This document shows positions 1 through 8,157 of a stretch of DNA of 64,000 bases, piece after piece. The notes under the pieces are model-generated. The model searched no databases. It was not told the origin of the DNA and was given only the letters and a program-made list of their open reading frames with translations. The stretch is from Nocardioides luteus (GTDB lineage Bacteria; Actinomycetota; Actinomycetes; Propionibacteriales; Nocardioidaceae): contig NZ_JADOVJ010000001.1 in NCBI RefSeq assembly GCF_015752315.1, forward strand, positions 2,658,501 to 2,722,500, written 5' to 3'. Positions within the stretch are counted from its first letter, which is position 1. Every line of letters starts with the position of its first letter. A program made the position numbers and the translations under genes.

Positions 1-477
1 GTTGGTCTCGTCGTCGGGGACGATCACGGTCTCGCCGGCCTTGATGTCGTCGAGGCTCTTGTACTTGGAGGAGTAGAGGCCCAGCGGGTAGGTCGCGGTC
101 GAGCCGAGCGCGACCAGGTCGTCGTCGTTCTGCACGTTGTAGTCAGCGAGGAAGATGATGTGCTGGAACTGGTTGAGGTCCAGCTCGCCCTCGGACAGCG
201 CCGGGTTGGGCTGGTTGTAGTCGCCGAAGTTCTTGACCTCGAGGTCGATGCCCTCCTCACGGGCGGCATCCTGGAAGGTCTTCCAGTAGGGGTCGTCGGC
301 GCCGACGACACCGATGGTGACCTTGGTCAGGTCGCCGGCGGAGTCGTCGTCACGGGTGAGGAAGAAGGCGAGGCCGCCGATCACGATCGCGGCGGCGACG
401 ACGATGCCGATGATCAGCGGGAGCTTGGACTTGGGAGCCTCGATGAGCGGGGTGGGCTCGGGCGTGTTGGAGGACAC
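1..477 (-). CDS. metQ: MetQ/NlpA-family ABC transporter substrate-binding protein, 3' end outside window
   Basis: Partial gene: 159 N-terminal residues are present and the frame stays open to the window edge. A short polar N-terminus is followed by one hydrophobic segment (about residues 18-40), then a periplasmic-type domain with VTIGVVGADDPYW and a D/N-rich NlpA fold continuing through LADYNVQNDDDLVALGSTAT. NlpA-family proteins bind methionine (or other D/L-amino acids) for MetN-MetI importers. The hydrophobic segment lacks a visible lipobox Cys, so it may be a membrane anchor rather than a lipoprotein signal. The GTG start is chosen because GAGG (minus strand, near 484-490) lies at ribosome-binding distance. 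The transporter's ATPase and permease would lie beyond the left edge. Substrate is inferred from family only. Confidence 0.8.
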   Translation of the reverse strand, partial: MSSNTPEPTPLIEAPKSKLPLIIGIVVAAAIVIGGLAFFLTRDDDSAGDLTKVTIGVVGADDPYWKTFQDAAREEGIDLEVKNFGDYNQPNPALSEGELDLNQFQHIIFLADYNVQNDDDLVALGSTATYPLGLYSSKYKSLDDIKAGETVIVPDDETN

Positions 478-493
478 GGGTGGGAACCTCTTC

Positions 494-509
494 TAGACGG
501 AGATGTCTC
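494..509. promoter_or_regulatory. Possible McbR-type operator upstream of metQ
   Basis: TAGAC-N6-GTCTC lies 17 bp before the metQ start. It differs by one base from TAGAC-N6-GTCTA, the operator described for the TetR-type sulfur regulator McbR of Corynebacterium. An adjacent perfect 5-1-5 palindrome, CAACC-T-GGTTG, is at 525-535. The link to methionine control is inference. Confidence 0.4.
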
Positions 510-585
510 GACGTTGAGAGCGGGCAACCTGGTTGTTGTCCACCAAAACAGTAGACTTAACGAGGATCACATCCCGATTGTCGGT

Positions 586-624
586 CACACGCCGAGACGT
601 GTCACGGACCCGCCCCGGCGTGTG
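586..624 (-). terminator. Possible terminator for the ABC exporter transcript
   Basis: An 8-bp inverted repeat (CACACGCC at 586-593, GGCGTGTG at 617-624) with a GC-rich 23-nt loop follows the permease stop codon. There is no T-run. It could equally be a regulatory structure in the metQ upstream region. Confidence 0.3.
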
Positions 625-645
625 CTAGCGACATGTTTCCCGAGG

Positions 646-1521
646 TCAGGCGAGGTCGCGCCGCCTCATCACGACCACCGCGGCAACCACGGCGACCAGG
701 ACGTACGCCGCAACGGTGATCAGCGCGCGCTCGCCGGAGATCGCGTCGAGGACTCCCGGAGTCCCGTTGGGACCGCCGATGATGGCTCCCGCCAGCGAGC
801 CTCCGGCGGTGCCGGGGAGAGCGTCAGTGACGGTCTCGATGCCCGAGAGCAGGCTGCCGACGCCACGCAGCAGGTTCTCGACCACCAGGGACCAGACCAG
901 GCCCAGGCCCACGGCGAGCGCCGGTCCCTTGGCGAGCACGCCGACCAGGAACCCGAGCAGCGCCCACATCTCCAGCACCAGGAACCCGGCACCGAACGAC
1001 TGCGCCAGGTCGCCCAGGGCGGGCATCGTGATCGACTCGCCCTCCGTCGCGGCGATCGCGACCGAGACACCCGCACACAGCGCCAGGGTCGCGGTCATCA
1101 TCGCGACGATGAAGATCGTCACCGCGGCCAGCGAGCCGCCCACGGCGGCGAACCGGCTCGGCCCCTGGGTGAAGACGGTCTTCCAGGTGCCCCAGCCGAA
1201 CCCGTTGCCGGCGACCAGGGCGCCGACCACCATCGCCAGCGCTCCGCCGAACATCGGCAGACCGCTGACGATCACGTCCGGGATCGCGCTCGGCATCAGC
1301 TCGGCCAGCAGCTGGGCGTTGCTGGCACCGTCACCGGCGAAGTTGTCGTCACCGGTCTTGTAGGCGACGTAGTTGAAGACGTACCCGAAGGAGAGCGAGA
1401 GCGCCAGCCAGGCGCCGACGATCACCCAGATGGCCGACCACTTGCGCAGGCGGAGCATCTCGGCGCGGGTGCTGCCGAAGCGGAGCCCGAGGCGATGTGT
1501 GCTGTTGGCGATTGCGTTCAT
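646..1521 (-). CDS. ABC-2 type exporter permease
   Basis: 291 residues with about six hydrophobic segments, the first near residues 29-53 (VIVGAWLALSLSFGYVF), then a long extracytoplasmic stretch and grouped helices from about residue 90 to the end, ending in a basic tail (VVMRRRDLA). This is the layout of ABC-2 exporter membrane subunits. Its ATG overlaps the stop of the upstream ATPase gene by four bases (ATGA), so the two are translationally coupled and form one transporter. Substrate cannot be told from sequence. The divergent histidine kinase/response regulator next door suggests stress- or drug-induced expression, a common arrangement in actinobacteria. Confidence 0.85.
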   Translation of the reverse strand: MNAIANSTHRLGLRFGSTRAEMLRLRKWSAIWVIVGAWLALSLSFGYVFNYVAYKTGDDNFAGDGASNAQLLAELMPSAIPDVIVSGLPMFGGALAMVVGALVAGNGFGWGTWKTVFTQGPSRFAAVGGSLAAVTIFIVAMMTATLALCAGVSVAIAATEGESITMPALGDLAQSFGAGFLVLEMWALLGFLVGVLAKGPALAVGLGLVWSLVVENLLRGVGSLLSGIETVTDALPGTAGGSLAGAIIGGPNGTPGVLDAISGERALITVAAYVLVAVVAAVVVMRRRDLA

Positions 1522-2426
1522 GACACGAGCTCCTTGCTGCTGGTCATCTCGAAGAAGACGTCCTCCAGGGAGCGCTCCGCGACGGTGACCTCGTGGACAT
1601 CGATGGAGTGGGCGACCAGGTGACGTACGACGTCGGGGGCCGCCGTGGCCGGCAGCTCGACCTCGAGCGTCTCGTTGCCGATGCGGCGTACGCCCTCGTC
1701 ACCAGCCAGCCGCATGACGGCGGCCAGCGCGGCGTCCTCCGGGGTGGCCCGGACCCGGAGGGTCGCGCCGCCGCGCAGTTCGGCGACGGTCGACTCGCGC
1801 AGCAGGCGGCCGTTGTCGATCACGCCGACGCGGTCGCAGATCTCCTGCACCTCGGCGAGGATGTGGCTGGAGAGGATCACGGTCTGGCCGGCCCCGGCGA
1901 GCGCGACGACCAGGGCCCGCATGTCGGCCATGCCGGCCGGGTCGAGCCCGTTGGTGGGCTCGTCGAGCACGAGCAGGTCGGGGGAGCCGAGCATCGCGGC
2001 GGCGACACCGAGGCGCTGCTTCATCCCGAGCGAGTAGCCCTTGAAGGCGTCCTTCGCCCGGTCGGCGAGGTCGACCATCTCGAGCACCCGGTCGACCTCG
2101 GTGTTCGGCAGGCCCTGGTAGCGCGCCATCGTGCGCAGGTTGTCGCGGCCGCTCAGGTAGGGGTAGAAGCCGGGGCCTTCGATCAGGGCGCCGATCCGGG
2201 CAGTGACGTCGGGTCGCCCGGCGGGCCGGCCCAGGACGCTGGCCGATCCGGCGGTGGGCCGGATCAGGCCGAGCATCATCCGCAAGGTGGTCGTCTTGCC
2301 GGCCCCGTTGGGGCCGAGGAAGCCGTACACCTCGCCTCGCATGACGGTCATGCTGACCCGGTCGACGGCGAGCCTGTCGCCGTACCGCTTGGTCAGCCCG
2401 TCGGTCTCAACCACGAGTTCGTTCAT
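1518..2426 (-). CDS. ABC exporter ATP-binding protein
   Basis: 302 residues. Walker A GPNGAGKTT is at residues 38-46, an ABC signature-like YSLGMKQ at 131-137, Walker B LLVLDEP at 151-157 and the switch His in ILSSH further on, so the ATPase core is complete. The C-terminal 80 residues form the extra domain usual in drug/lantibiotic-type exporters. The frame is open far upstream, but the ATG at 2424-2426 is chosen because GAGAGG precedes it by five bases and the conserved domain starts directly there. It pairs with the downstream permease (4-bp overlap). Substrate unknown. Confidence 0.93.
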   Translation of the reverse strand: MNELVVETDGLTKRYGDRLAVDRVSMTVMRGEVYGFLGPNGAGKTTTLRMMLGLIRPTAGSASVLGRPAGRPDVTARIGALIEGPGFYPYLSGRDNLRTMARYQGLPNTEVDRVLEMVDLADRAKDAFKGYSLGMKQRLGVAAAMLGSPDLLVLDEPTNGLDPAGMADMRALVVALAGAGQTVILSSHILAEVQEICDRVGVIDNGRLLRESTVAELRGGATLRVRATPEDAALAAVMRLAGDEGVRRIGNETLEVELPATAAPDVVRHLVAHSIDVHEVTVAERSLEDVFFEMTSSKELVS

Positions 2427-2485
2427 GCCTCTCACGCTCTCCTGGCCGCCCCCGGGTCGGCATCGGCGTCGCGGCGGCTCCCGGT

Positions 2486-2501
2486 TACGCAGATCTGCGT
2501 A
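2486..2501. promoter_or_regulatory. 16-bp palindromic operator between the ABC exporter and two-component genes
   Basis: TACGCAGATCTGCGTA is a perfect palindrome, and the symmetry extends to GGT...GCC at the flanks with one mismatch. It lies midway between the divergent start codons (2426 and 2559). It is the natural candidate binding site for the NarL-type regulator encoded at 3791. Confidence 0.6.
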
Positions 2502-2546
2502 GCCGGCTGGCCGCCTGTGTCGTACGTCTCGGACTCCCGCGCGAAC

Positions 2547-2552
2547 TACGGT
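2547..2552 (+). promoter_or_regulatory. Leaderless -10 element of the histidine kinase gene
   Basis: TACGGT ends 6 nt before the ATG at 2559, and no ribosome-binding site is visible, so transcription probably starts at or beside the start codon. Confidence 0.5.
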
Positions 2553-2558
2553 GTGTCC

Positions 2559-3794
2559 ATGTTCCGGATCCGTCGTCATTGGCTCCCGTGGCTGATCATC
2601 GTGGCGGAGCTCGTCGGCTCGCTGGGCAGCAACGCCCAGGCGGACACCCGGGGGCCGGCCGTGCTGCCCGCCCTGATCGCCCTCGTCGCCGTCCTCCCGG
2701 TGCTGCTCAGCCGGCCGGCTGCGTGGGCGGTCGCGGTGAGCGGCGCGTGTGTCGGGGGCTACTTCACGGCGGGCTACGCCGACGGGCCGATTTTCTTGGC
2801 GCTGCCGGTGGTCACCTTCGCGACGGCGTTGTCGCTGCCGCCACGCAGGTGGGTCGGCTGGGCGGTTGCGGGGGCGGCGCTCGTGGCCACTGGGATCATG
2901 CTGAACCCGACCGAGAGTTCGCGGTTCGACGGCGGCCGTGGTCCGTGGGGTCCCGGCGGCGGCCCGGAGGGCGACCTGTCCCAGTGGCAGGCCTTCGGAC
3001 AGGTCGCGCTGATCGCCGCGTGCGGTGCGGTCGCGGCCGCGATGCGCTCCCGCAACGAGGCCCGCGCCCAGCGTCAGCGCCGCGCGGTCAGCGACGAGCG
3101 GGTGCGGATGGCCGCCGACCTGCACGACGGTGTCGGCCACGGGCTCGCGGTGATCGCGATGCAGGCCGGTGCCGCCCTGCACGTGCTCGACCGGGACCCG
3201 GAGGCGGCCCGTCGCAACCTTGAGGCGATCCGGGCCGAGAGCAAGGAGTCGCTCGACCTGCTGCGCCGGCAGCTGGCCCGGCTGACCGACATGGGGCCGG
3301 ATACGGAGGCCGGCGCGGAGGCGGCGCCACGAGCACCGGAGCACGGGCTCGCCGACCTGCCCGCTCTGGTCGAGCGGGTGCGCACCGGCGGTCTGGACGT
3401 CTCGCTCCGGCTCGAGGTGACCTCGGCGTCGGCGGAGGCCGAGCGGGCTGCGTACGCGGTGGTCCAGGAGGGGCTCACCAATGTGCTGCGGCATGCGGGA
3501 GCGTCCCGCGCCGACGTCTCGGTCGTGGTCATCTCGACAAGCTCGATACAACGCTCGACAGGCTCGACCACCGGGGAAACCGCCGAGATGGTCGTGACGG
3601 TGCACGATGACGGGCGGGGATCGGACATTCTGAGCAAAGAAAGGCGCTCTGGGACGGGAATTGTGGGAATGCGGTCGCGCGTGGAGGCACTTGGGGGCAC
3701 CCTAGAGGCGGGGCCGGAGGTACGGGGCTTCCGGCTGCGGGCCTCCATCCCGCTTTCTGGGTCCTCGGCGGGTGGCGCGGAGGGGCTGGCATGA
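2559..3794 (+). CDS. Two-component sensor histidine kinase (NarL/DesK type)
   Basis: 411 residues. Four to five N-terminal transmembrane segments (about residues 9-115) precede a short linker with a helix near 145-163, a HisKA_3 dimerisation domain with the phospho-acceptor His189 in ADLHDGVGH, and an ATPase domain with N-box QEGLTNVLRHA (303-313) and G-box DDGRG (350-354). It should phosphorylate the response regulator encoded 4 bp back (ATGA overlap). There is no large extracellular domain, as in membrane-stress sensors. Odd feature: residues 323-338 are encoded by a palindromic repeat (see 3525-3571), a Ser/Thr-rich insert between N-box and G-box. ATG at 2559 is preferred; an in-frame GTG lies two codons earlier. 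Confidence 0.93.
   Translation: MFRIRRHWLPWLIIVAELVGSLGSNAQADTRGPAVLPALIALVAVLPVLLSRPAAWAVAVSGACVGGYFTAGYADGPIFLALPVVTFATALSLPPRRWVGWAVAGAALVATGIMLNPTESSRFDGGRGPWGPGGGPEGDLSQWQAFGQVALIAACGAVAAAMRSRNEARAQRQRRAVSDERVRMAADLHDGVGHGLAVIAMQAGAALHVLDRDPEAARRNLEAIRAESKESLDLLRRQLARLTDMGPDTEAGAEAAPRAPEHGLADLPALVERVRTGGLDVSLRLEVTSASAEAERAAYAVVQEGLTNVLRHAGASRADVSVVVISTSSIQRSTGSTTGETAEMVVTVHDDGRGSDILSKERRSGTGIVGMRSRVEALGGTLEAGPEVRGFRLRASIPLSGSSAGGAEGLA
3525..3571. repeat. REP-like palindromic repeat inside the kinase coding sequence
   Basis: The element begins GTGGTC and ends GACCAC. It contains two near-identical 14-mers 21 bp apart, CTCGACAAGCTCGA (3533-3546) and CTCGACAGGCTCGA (3554-3567), each nearly self-complementary. 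It resembles short dispersed 'tcgag-cttg-tcgag' repeats that I recall from other actinobacterial genomes. It is read in frame and does not break the kinase. No second copy is seen in this window. Confidence 0.65.
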
Positions 3795-4459
3795 GCAGCA
3801 CGGATCAGATGATCAGAGTTGCTCTGGTCGATGACCAGCCCCTTGTCCGCATGGGCCTGGCGACGATGATCGGCGCCGAGCCCGACCTCGAGGTCGTCGG
3901 CGAGGCCTCCGACGGCAGCGCCGCGCTGCCGATGCTGCGCCGCACCCACCCCGACGTCGTGCTCTGCGACATCCGGATGCCGGTCCTCGACGGTCTCGGC
4001 ATGCTCGAGCAGGTCACCCGCGACGCATCCCTCCAGGACGTTCGGGTGGTGATGCTGACGACCTTCGAGCTCGACGAGTACGTCTTCGAGGCGCTGCGCC
4101 TGGGCGCGAGCGGCTTCCTGCTCAAGGACGCCGAGCCGGTCGCACTGCTCGACGCGATCCGGGTCGTCGCCGACGGCGGCTCGCTGCTCGCCCCGACGGT
4201 GACCAGGCGGGTGATCGAGGAGTTCGGCTCATCACGCCGGGCCGCCAACCCGCATCCGCGTCTCGGTGACCTCACCGAGCGGGAGCGGGAGATGGTCGCC
4301 TGGGTGGCCACCGGCCGTTCCAACGCCGAGATCGCCGCCGAGCTCGTGGTCAGCCCGGACACCGTCCGTACGCACGTCTCGCGCGCCATGGTGAAGCTGC
4401 ATGCCCGTGACCGCGCCCAGCTCGTCGTCTTCGCGATCGAGTCGGGGCTGAAGGTCTAG
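3791..4459 (+). CDS. NarL/FixJ-type response regulator
   Basis: 222 residues. The receiver domain carries the acidic pair in LVDDQ, the phospho-acceptor Asp60 in LCDIRMP, Thr in MLTTFE and the conserved Lys in LLKDAEP. The C-terminal LuxR-type helix-turn-helix (about 160-215) contains LTEREREMVAWVATGRSNAEIA and TVRTHVSRAMVKL. It is translationally coupled to the kinase (ATGA), with GGAGGGG as ribosome-binding site. The likely target is the divergent ABC exporter through the palindrome at 2486-2501, and probably its own operon. Confidence 0.95.
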   Translation: MSSTDQMIRVALVDDQPLVRMGLATMIGAEPDLEVVGEASDGSAALPMLRRTHPDVVLCDIRMPVLDGLGMLEQVTRDASLQDVRVVMLTTFELDEYVFEALRLGASGFLLKDAEPVALLDAIRVVADGGSLLAPTVTRRVIEEFGSSRRAANPHPRLGDLTEREREMVAWVATGRSNAEIAAELVVSPDTVRTHVSRAMVKLHARDRAQLVVFAIESGLKV

Positions 4460-4469
4460 CCAGGCCCGC

Positions 4470-4640
4470 TCAGGCGACCAGCGCGACGCTGCCCGGCATC
4501 ACGACCGGGGCGCAGGGGCAGGTGTCGCTGCAGGCAAGGTAGGTGTGCACCTCGTGGCCGCATCGCGGGCACGGCAGGAAGTGCGACATCGGGAAGCTGC
4601 GTACGTTGGTGTTCTCGGGGTTCTGAACCGTGTCCCACAT
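4470..4640 (-). CDS. Small Cys-rich hypothetical protein
   Basis: A 56-residue gene with an excellent ribosome-binding site (AGGAGA, 6-7 nt before the ATG). The protein has two closely spaced pairs: CPRCGHE near residues 24-30 and CSDTCPC near 37-43, followed by a hydrophobic tail. Five Cys plus two His suggest a zinc- or metal-binding ribbon. I do not recognise a family. It converges on the response regulator (10-nt gap) and is divergent from the AraC gene, sharing a 112-bp upstream region with it. It is shorter than most automatic gene-length cut-offs. Confidence 0.65.
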   Translation of the reverse strand: MWDTVQNPENTNVRSFPMSHFLPCPRCGHEVHTYLACSDTCPCAPVVMPGSVALVA

Positions 4641-4752
4641 GACTTTCTCCTATCCGCGTGTTGTGCCTTCACCTACTCCACGAGTGTGCGCGCCCGATTT
4701 CGACATCTTTACTTCGACACGCGGCAGATTCATCAAATGGGAGGATCGGAGG

Positions 4753-5202
4753 GTGACGAGCAAGCCCGACCAGGAACAGCGCCTTCGTGACCTGAAGCTG
4801 CTGCGGAAGGTCAAGGACCGGATCGACCGGGAGTACGCGCAGCCGCTGGACGTGGAGGCGCTGGCCCGCGGCGTACACATGTCGGCCGGACACCTGAGCC
4901 GGGAGTTCCGCAAGGCCTACGGCGAGCCTCCCTACTCCTACCTGATGACCCGGCGCGTGGAGCGGGCGATGACCCTGCTGCGGCGGGGCGACCTCAGCGT
5001 CACCGACATCTGCTTCGCGGTCGGCTTCGGGTCGCTGGGGACGTTCTCGACCCGGTTCAGCGAGCTCGTCGGGATGTCGCCGCGCGTCTACCGGGACAAG
5101 GCGACGAGTGGCGGGGCCGGCATCCCGCCCTGCGTCTCGAAACAGGTCACCAGACCGGTCAGAAATCGAGAAGCGAAGGTGCCGGACCCCTACATAGGTT
5201 GA
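4753..5202 (+). CDS. AraC-family transcriptional regulator (DNA-binding domain only)
   Basis: 149 residues made almost entirely of the AraC double helix-turn-helix (about residues 12-110), including ALARGVHMSAGHLSREFRKAYG and the second motif DICFAVGFGSLGTFSTRFSELVG. It has no N-terminal ligand domain, so it probably acts with a partner or binds constitutively. The frame opens earlier at 4630, but the GTG at 4753 is preferred because GGGAGG lies 8 nt before it. It is followed within 5 bp by a VOC gene, a common actinobacterial pairing in which the regulator controls the VOC protein. Confidence 0.88.
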   Translation: MTSKPDQEQRLRDLKLLRKVKDRIDREYAQPLDVEALARGVHMSAGHLSREFRKAYGEPPYSYLMTRRVERAMTLLRRGDLSVTDICFAVGFGSLGTFSTRFSELVGMSPRVYRDKATSGGAGIPPCVSKQVTRPVRNREAKVPDPYIG

Positions 5203-5207
5203 GGTCC

Positions 5208-5630
5208 ATGGACATCAACATCTGCCACAGCTACCTTCCGCACACCGACCCGGAGGCCTCGCTGAGGTTCTACCGCGACCTGCTGGGATTCGAGGTCAGG
5301 AAGGACGTCGGGTACGAGGCGATGCGCTGGCTCACCATCGGACCGCCCTCTCAGCCCGGGGTGAGCGTCGTGCTCTACCCGCCGCTCGCCGACCCGAACA
5401 TCACCGAGGACGAGGGCCGGGTGGTCCTGGAGATGATGGCGAAGGGCACCTTCGCCAGCCTGATGCTCTCCTCCCCGGACGTCGACGCCGCCTTCGAGAA
5501 GATCCAGGCCGGCATCGACGCCGCCGGCGGCGAGATCATGTCGGAGCCGACCGACCAGGACTGGGGGATGAGGGACTGCTCGTTCCGCGATCCGGCGGGC
5601 AACACGGTCCGTCTCCAGCAGATCAAGTGA
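5208..5630 (+). CDS. VOC-family (glyoxalase/bleomycin-resistance fold) protein
   Basis: 140 residues with two beta-alpha-beta-beta-beta modules: [21 protein letters not shown] in the first half and [15 protein letters not shown] at the end, where the Glu/His metal ligands are replaced by Arg-Leu-Gln. It may therefore bind a ligand rather than catalyse a metal-dependent reaction. ATG at 5208 follows GAGGT; an in-frame TTG three codons earlier is less likely. It sits directly after the AraC regulator and is probably co-transcribed. Confidence 0.85.
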   Translation: MDINICHSYLPHTDPEASLRFYRDLLGFEVRKDVGYEAMRWLTIGPPSQPGVSVVLYPPLADPNITEDEGRVVLEMMAKGTFASLMLSSPDVDAAFEKIQAGIDAAGGEIMSEPTDQDWGMRDCSFRDPAGNTVRLQQIK

Positions 5631-5668
5631 GCCGGGAAAATGTGCACGCCCGGGTTCAATCCTCCGGC

Positions 5669-5674
5669 TAGCCT
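5669..5674 (+). promoter_or_regulatory. Leaderless -10 element of the UvrA-like gene
   Basis: TAGCCT ends 7 nt before the ATG at 5682; the upstream sequence has no ribosome-binding site. Confidence 0.55.
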
Positions 5675-5681
5675 GACCGCC

Positions 5682-8042
5682 ATGAGCGATCCCCGTACGG
5701 CCGCACACGATGCCGACACGCACGATCTGATCCGCGTCCAGGGCGCCCGGCAGAACAACCTCAAGGACGTCTCGGTCGAGATCCCGAAGCGCCGGCTCTC
5801 GGTGTTCACCGGGGTGTCGGGGTCGGGGAAGTCGTCGCTGGTCTTCGGCACGATCGCGGCGGAGTCGCGGCGGCTGATCGACGAGACGTACTCGACGTTC
5901 ATCCAGGGGTTCATGCCCAGCCTGCCGCGGCCGGAGGTCGACGCGATGGAGGGGCTGACCACCGCCATCCTGGTCGACCAGGAGCGGCTCGGCGCCAACC
6001 CGCGCTCGACCCTGGGCACGGTCACCGACGCCCACGCGATGCTGCGCTCGCTGTTCAGCCGGCTCGGCGACCCCTACATCGGCGGCCCGACAGCGTTCTC
6101 CTTCAACATCCCCACCACCCGCGCGAGCGGCGTGATGACCGGCCCCAAGGGCGAGAAGACGATCGTCAAGGACGCGGTCTACCTCGGCGGCATGTGCGCC
6201 GAGTGCGAGGGTCGCGGGACGATCTCCGACCTCGACCTCGCGGTCATCATCGACGAGTCGAAGTCCCTGGTCGACGGGGCGATCCTGGTGCCCGGCTACA
6301 CCGCCGACGGGTGGATGGTCGCGGCGTTCAAGGTGGTCGTGCCGGCCGACGTGCCGATCAAGGACCTGACCGAGGAGCAGCGCCACGACCTGCTCTACGC
6401 CGAGCCGCGCAAGATCAAGCTCGAGGGCATCAACGCGACCTACGAGGGCCTGATCCCGAAGATCCGCAAGTCGATGTTCAGCAAGGACGTCGAGGCGCTG
6501 CAGCCGCACATCAAGAAGTTCGTCGAGGCGGCAGCGGTCTTCAAGCCGTGCCCCGCCTGTGGTGGCACCCGGCTCAACGAGTCGGCGCTCTCCTCCAAGA
6601 TCCGCGGCAAGTCGATCGCCGACGTGTGCGCGATGCAGGTCACCGACGCGGCCGAGTGGCTGCGGAGCATCGACGACCCGGGCGTCGCGCCGCTGGTCGC
6701 CGGTCTGCTGCACCTGTTCGACTCGTTCGTCGAGATCGGTCTGGGCTATCTCTCCCTCGACCGGCCCTCCGGCACCCTGAGCGGCGGTGAGGCGCAGCGT
6801 ACGAAGATGGTCCGTCACCTCGGCTCCGCGCTGACCGACGTGACCTACGTCTTCGACGAGCCGACCGTCGGGCTGCACCCGCACGACATCCAGCGGATGA
6901 ACAAGCTGCTCCTCGACCTGCGCGACAAGGGCAACACCGTCCTGGTCGTCGAGCACAAGCCGGAGACGATCGCGATCGCCGACCACGTCGTCGACCTCGG
7001 CCCGGGTGCGGGCAGCGACGGCGGCACGATCTGCTTCGAGGGCACCTTCGAGGGGCTCGCGAAGGCCGACACCCTCACCGGGCGCCACCTCGGCCACCGG
7101 GCCTCGCTCAAGGAGAGCGTCCGCACGCCGAAGGGGCAGCTGGAGATCCGCGGGGCGACCTCCCACAACCTGCGCAACGTCGACGTCGACATCCCGCTCG
7201 GCGTGCTGACGGTCGTCACCGGCGTCGCCGGTTCGGGCAAGTCGTCCCTGATCCACGGCTCCATCCCCGCGAGCGAGGACGTCGAGTTCGTCGACCAGAG
7301 CGCGATCAAGGGGTCACGCCGGAGCAACCCGGCGACCTACACGGGTCTGCTCGAGCCGATCCGCAAGGCGTTCGCGAAGGCCAACGGGGTGAAGCCGGCG
7401 CTCTTCTCGGCCAACTCCGAGGGTGCCTGCCCGACCTGCAAGGGCAACGGGATGATCTACACCGAGCTCGGGTTCATGGAGACCGTCGCCTCGCCCTGCG
7501 AGGACTGCGGCGGCAAGCGGTTCCAGGCGCTGGTGCTCGAATACCGCCTCGGCGGGCTCAACATCGCCGAGGTGCTCGATCTGTCGGTGGCCAAGGCGCA
7601 CGAGTTCTTCTCCGAAGGTGAGTCGAAGGTGCCGCCGGCTGCCAAGATCCTGGAGCGGATGACCGACGTCGGCCTCGGCTACCTCAAGCTCGGTCAGCCT
7701 CTCAACACCCTCTCCGGCGGTGAGCGGCAGCGGATCAAGCTGGCCATGCACCTGGGGGAGAAGGGCGGGACGTACGTCCTGGACGAGCCGACCACGGGTC
7801 TCCACCTGGCCGACGTCGACAACCTGCTCGCGCTGCTCGACAAGCTGGTCGACGCCGGCAAGTCGGTCATCGTGATCGAGCACCACCAGGCCGTCATGGC
7901 CCACGCCGACTGGATCATCGACCTCGGCCCGGGGGCCGGCCACGACGGTGGCCTGGTCGTCTTCGAAGGTACGCCCGCAGAGCTCGTCGCGAAGAAGTCG
8001 ACGCTGACCGGCGAGCACCTGGCGGCGTACGTCGGGGCCTGA
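5682..8042 (+). CDS. UvrA paralog (UvrA2-like tandem ABC ATPase)
   Basis: 786 residues, shorter than the roughly 950 of canonical UvrA. Two ABC ATPase units are visible: Walker [10 protein letters not shown] (44-52) with signature LSGGEAQR, and a second Walker [10 protein letters not shown] with [12 protein letters not shown], each followed by a DEPT Walker B. Cys pairs CAEC, CPAC, CPTC and CEDC indicate zinc modules. The shorter length fits class II UvrA proteins, which lack part of the UvrB-interaction/insertion region and have been linked to DNA-damage or DNA-intercalating-drug tolerance. No uvrB or uvrC lies nearby. Exact role is unknown. Confidence 0.88.
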   Translation: MSDPRTAAHDADTHDLIRVQGARQNNLKDVSVEIPKRRLSVFTGVSGSGKSSLVFGTIAAESRRLIDETYSTFIQGFMPSLPRPEVDAMEGLTTAILVDQERLGANPRSTLGTVTDAHAMLRSLFSRLGDPYIGGPTAFSFNIPTTRASGVMTGPKGEKTIVKDAVYLGGMCAECEGRGTISDLDLAVIIDESKSLVDGAILVPGYTADGWMVAAFKVVVPADVPIKDLTEEQRHDLLYAEPRKIKLEGINATYEGLIPKIRKSMFSKDVEALQPHIKKFVEAAAVFKPCPACGGTRLNESALSSKIRGKSIADVCAMQVTDAAEWLRSIDDPGVAPLVAGLLHLFDSFVEIGLGYLSLDRPSGTLSGGEAQRTKMVRHLGSALTDVTYVFDEPTVGLHPHDIQRMNKLLLDLRDKGNTVLVVEHKPETIAIADHVVDLGPGAGSDGGTICFEGTFEGLAKADTLTGRHLGHRASLKESVRTPKGQLEIRGATSHNLRNVDVDIPLGVLTVVTGVAGSGKSSLIHGSIPASEDVEFVDQSAIKGSRRSNPATYTGLLEPIRKAFAKANGVKPALFSANSEGACPTCKGNGMIYTELGFMETVASPCEDCGGKRFQALVLEYRLGGLNIAEVLDLSVAKAHEFFSEGESKVPPAAKILERMTDVGLGYLKLGQPLNTLSGGERQRIKLAMHLGEKGGTYVLDEPTTGLHLADVDNLLALLDKLVDAGKSVIVIEHHQAVMAHADWIIDLGPGAGHDGGLVVFEGTPAELVAKKSTLTGEHLAAYVGA

Positions 8043-8157
8043 TCTGACGCGCCGGGTGGTGCGAATCACGTCCGGTTGCGGCCATCTGGATGCGGTCGGG
8101 GTAAAGGGTCGCGCTTAGTGTGCCTTGGTTGCAGTATCAATCAAGGAGCACCCGAGC

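Noticed and set aside
500..640. SAM riboswitch upstream of metQ
   Set aside because: The region has short palindromes but I could not fit the core of any SAM riboswitch class. A covariance-model search would decide.
2427..3605. Long minus-strand open frame extending the ABC ATPase upstream across the kinase gene
   Set aside because: The extra sequence is low-complexity Arg/Pro-rich translation opposite a clear kinase. The ATPase domain and ribosome-binding site fix the start at 2426.
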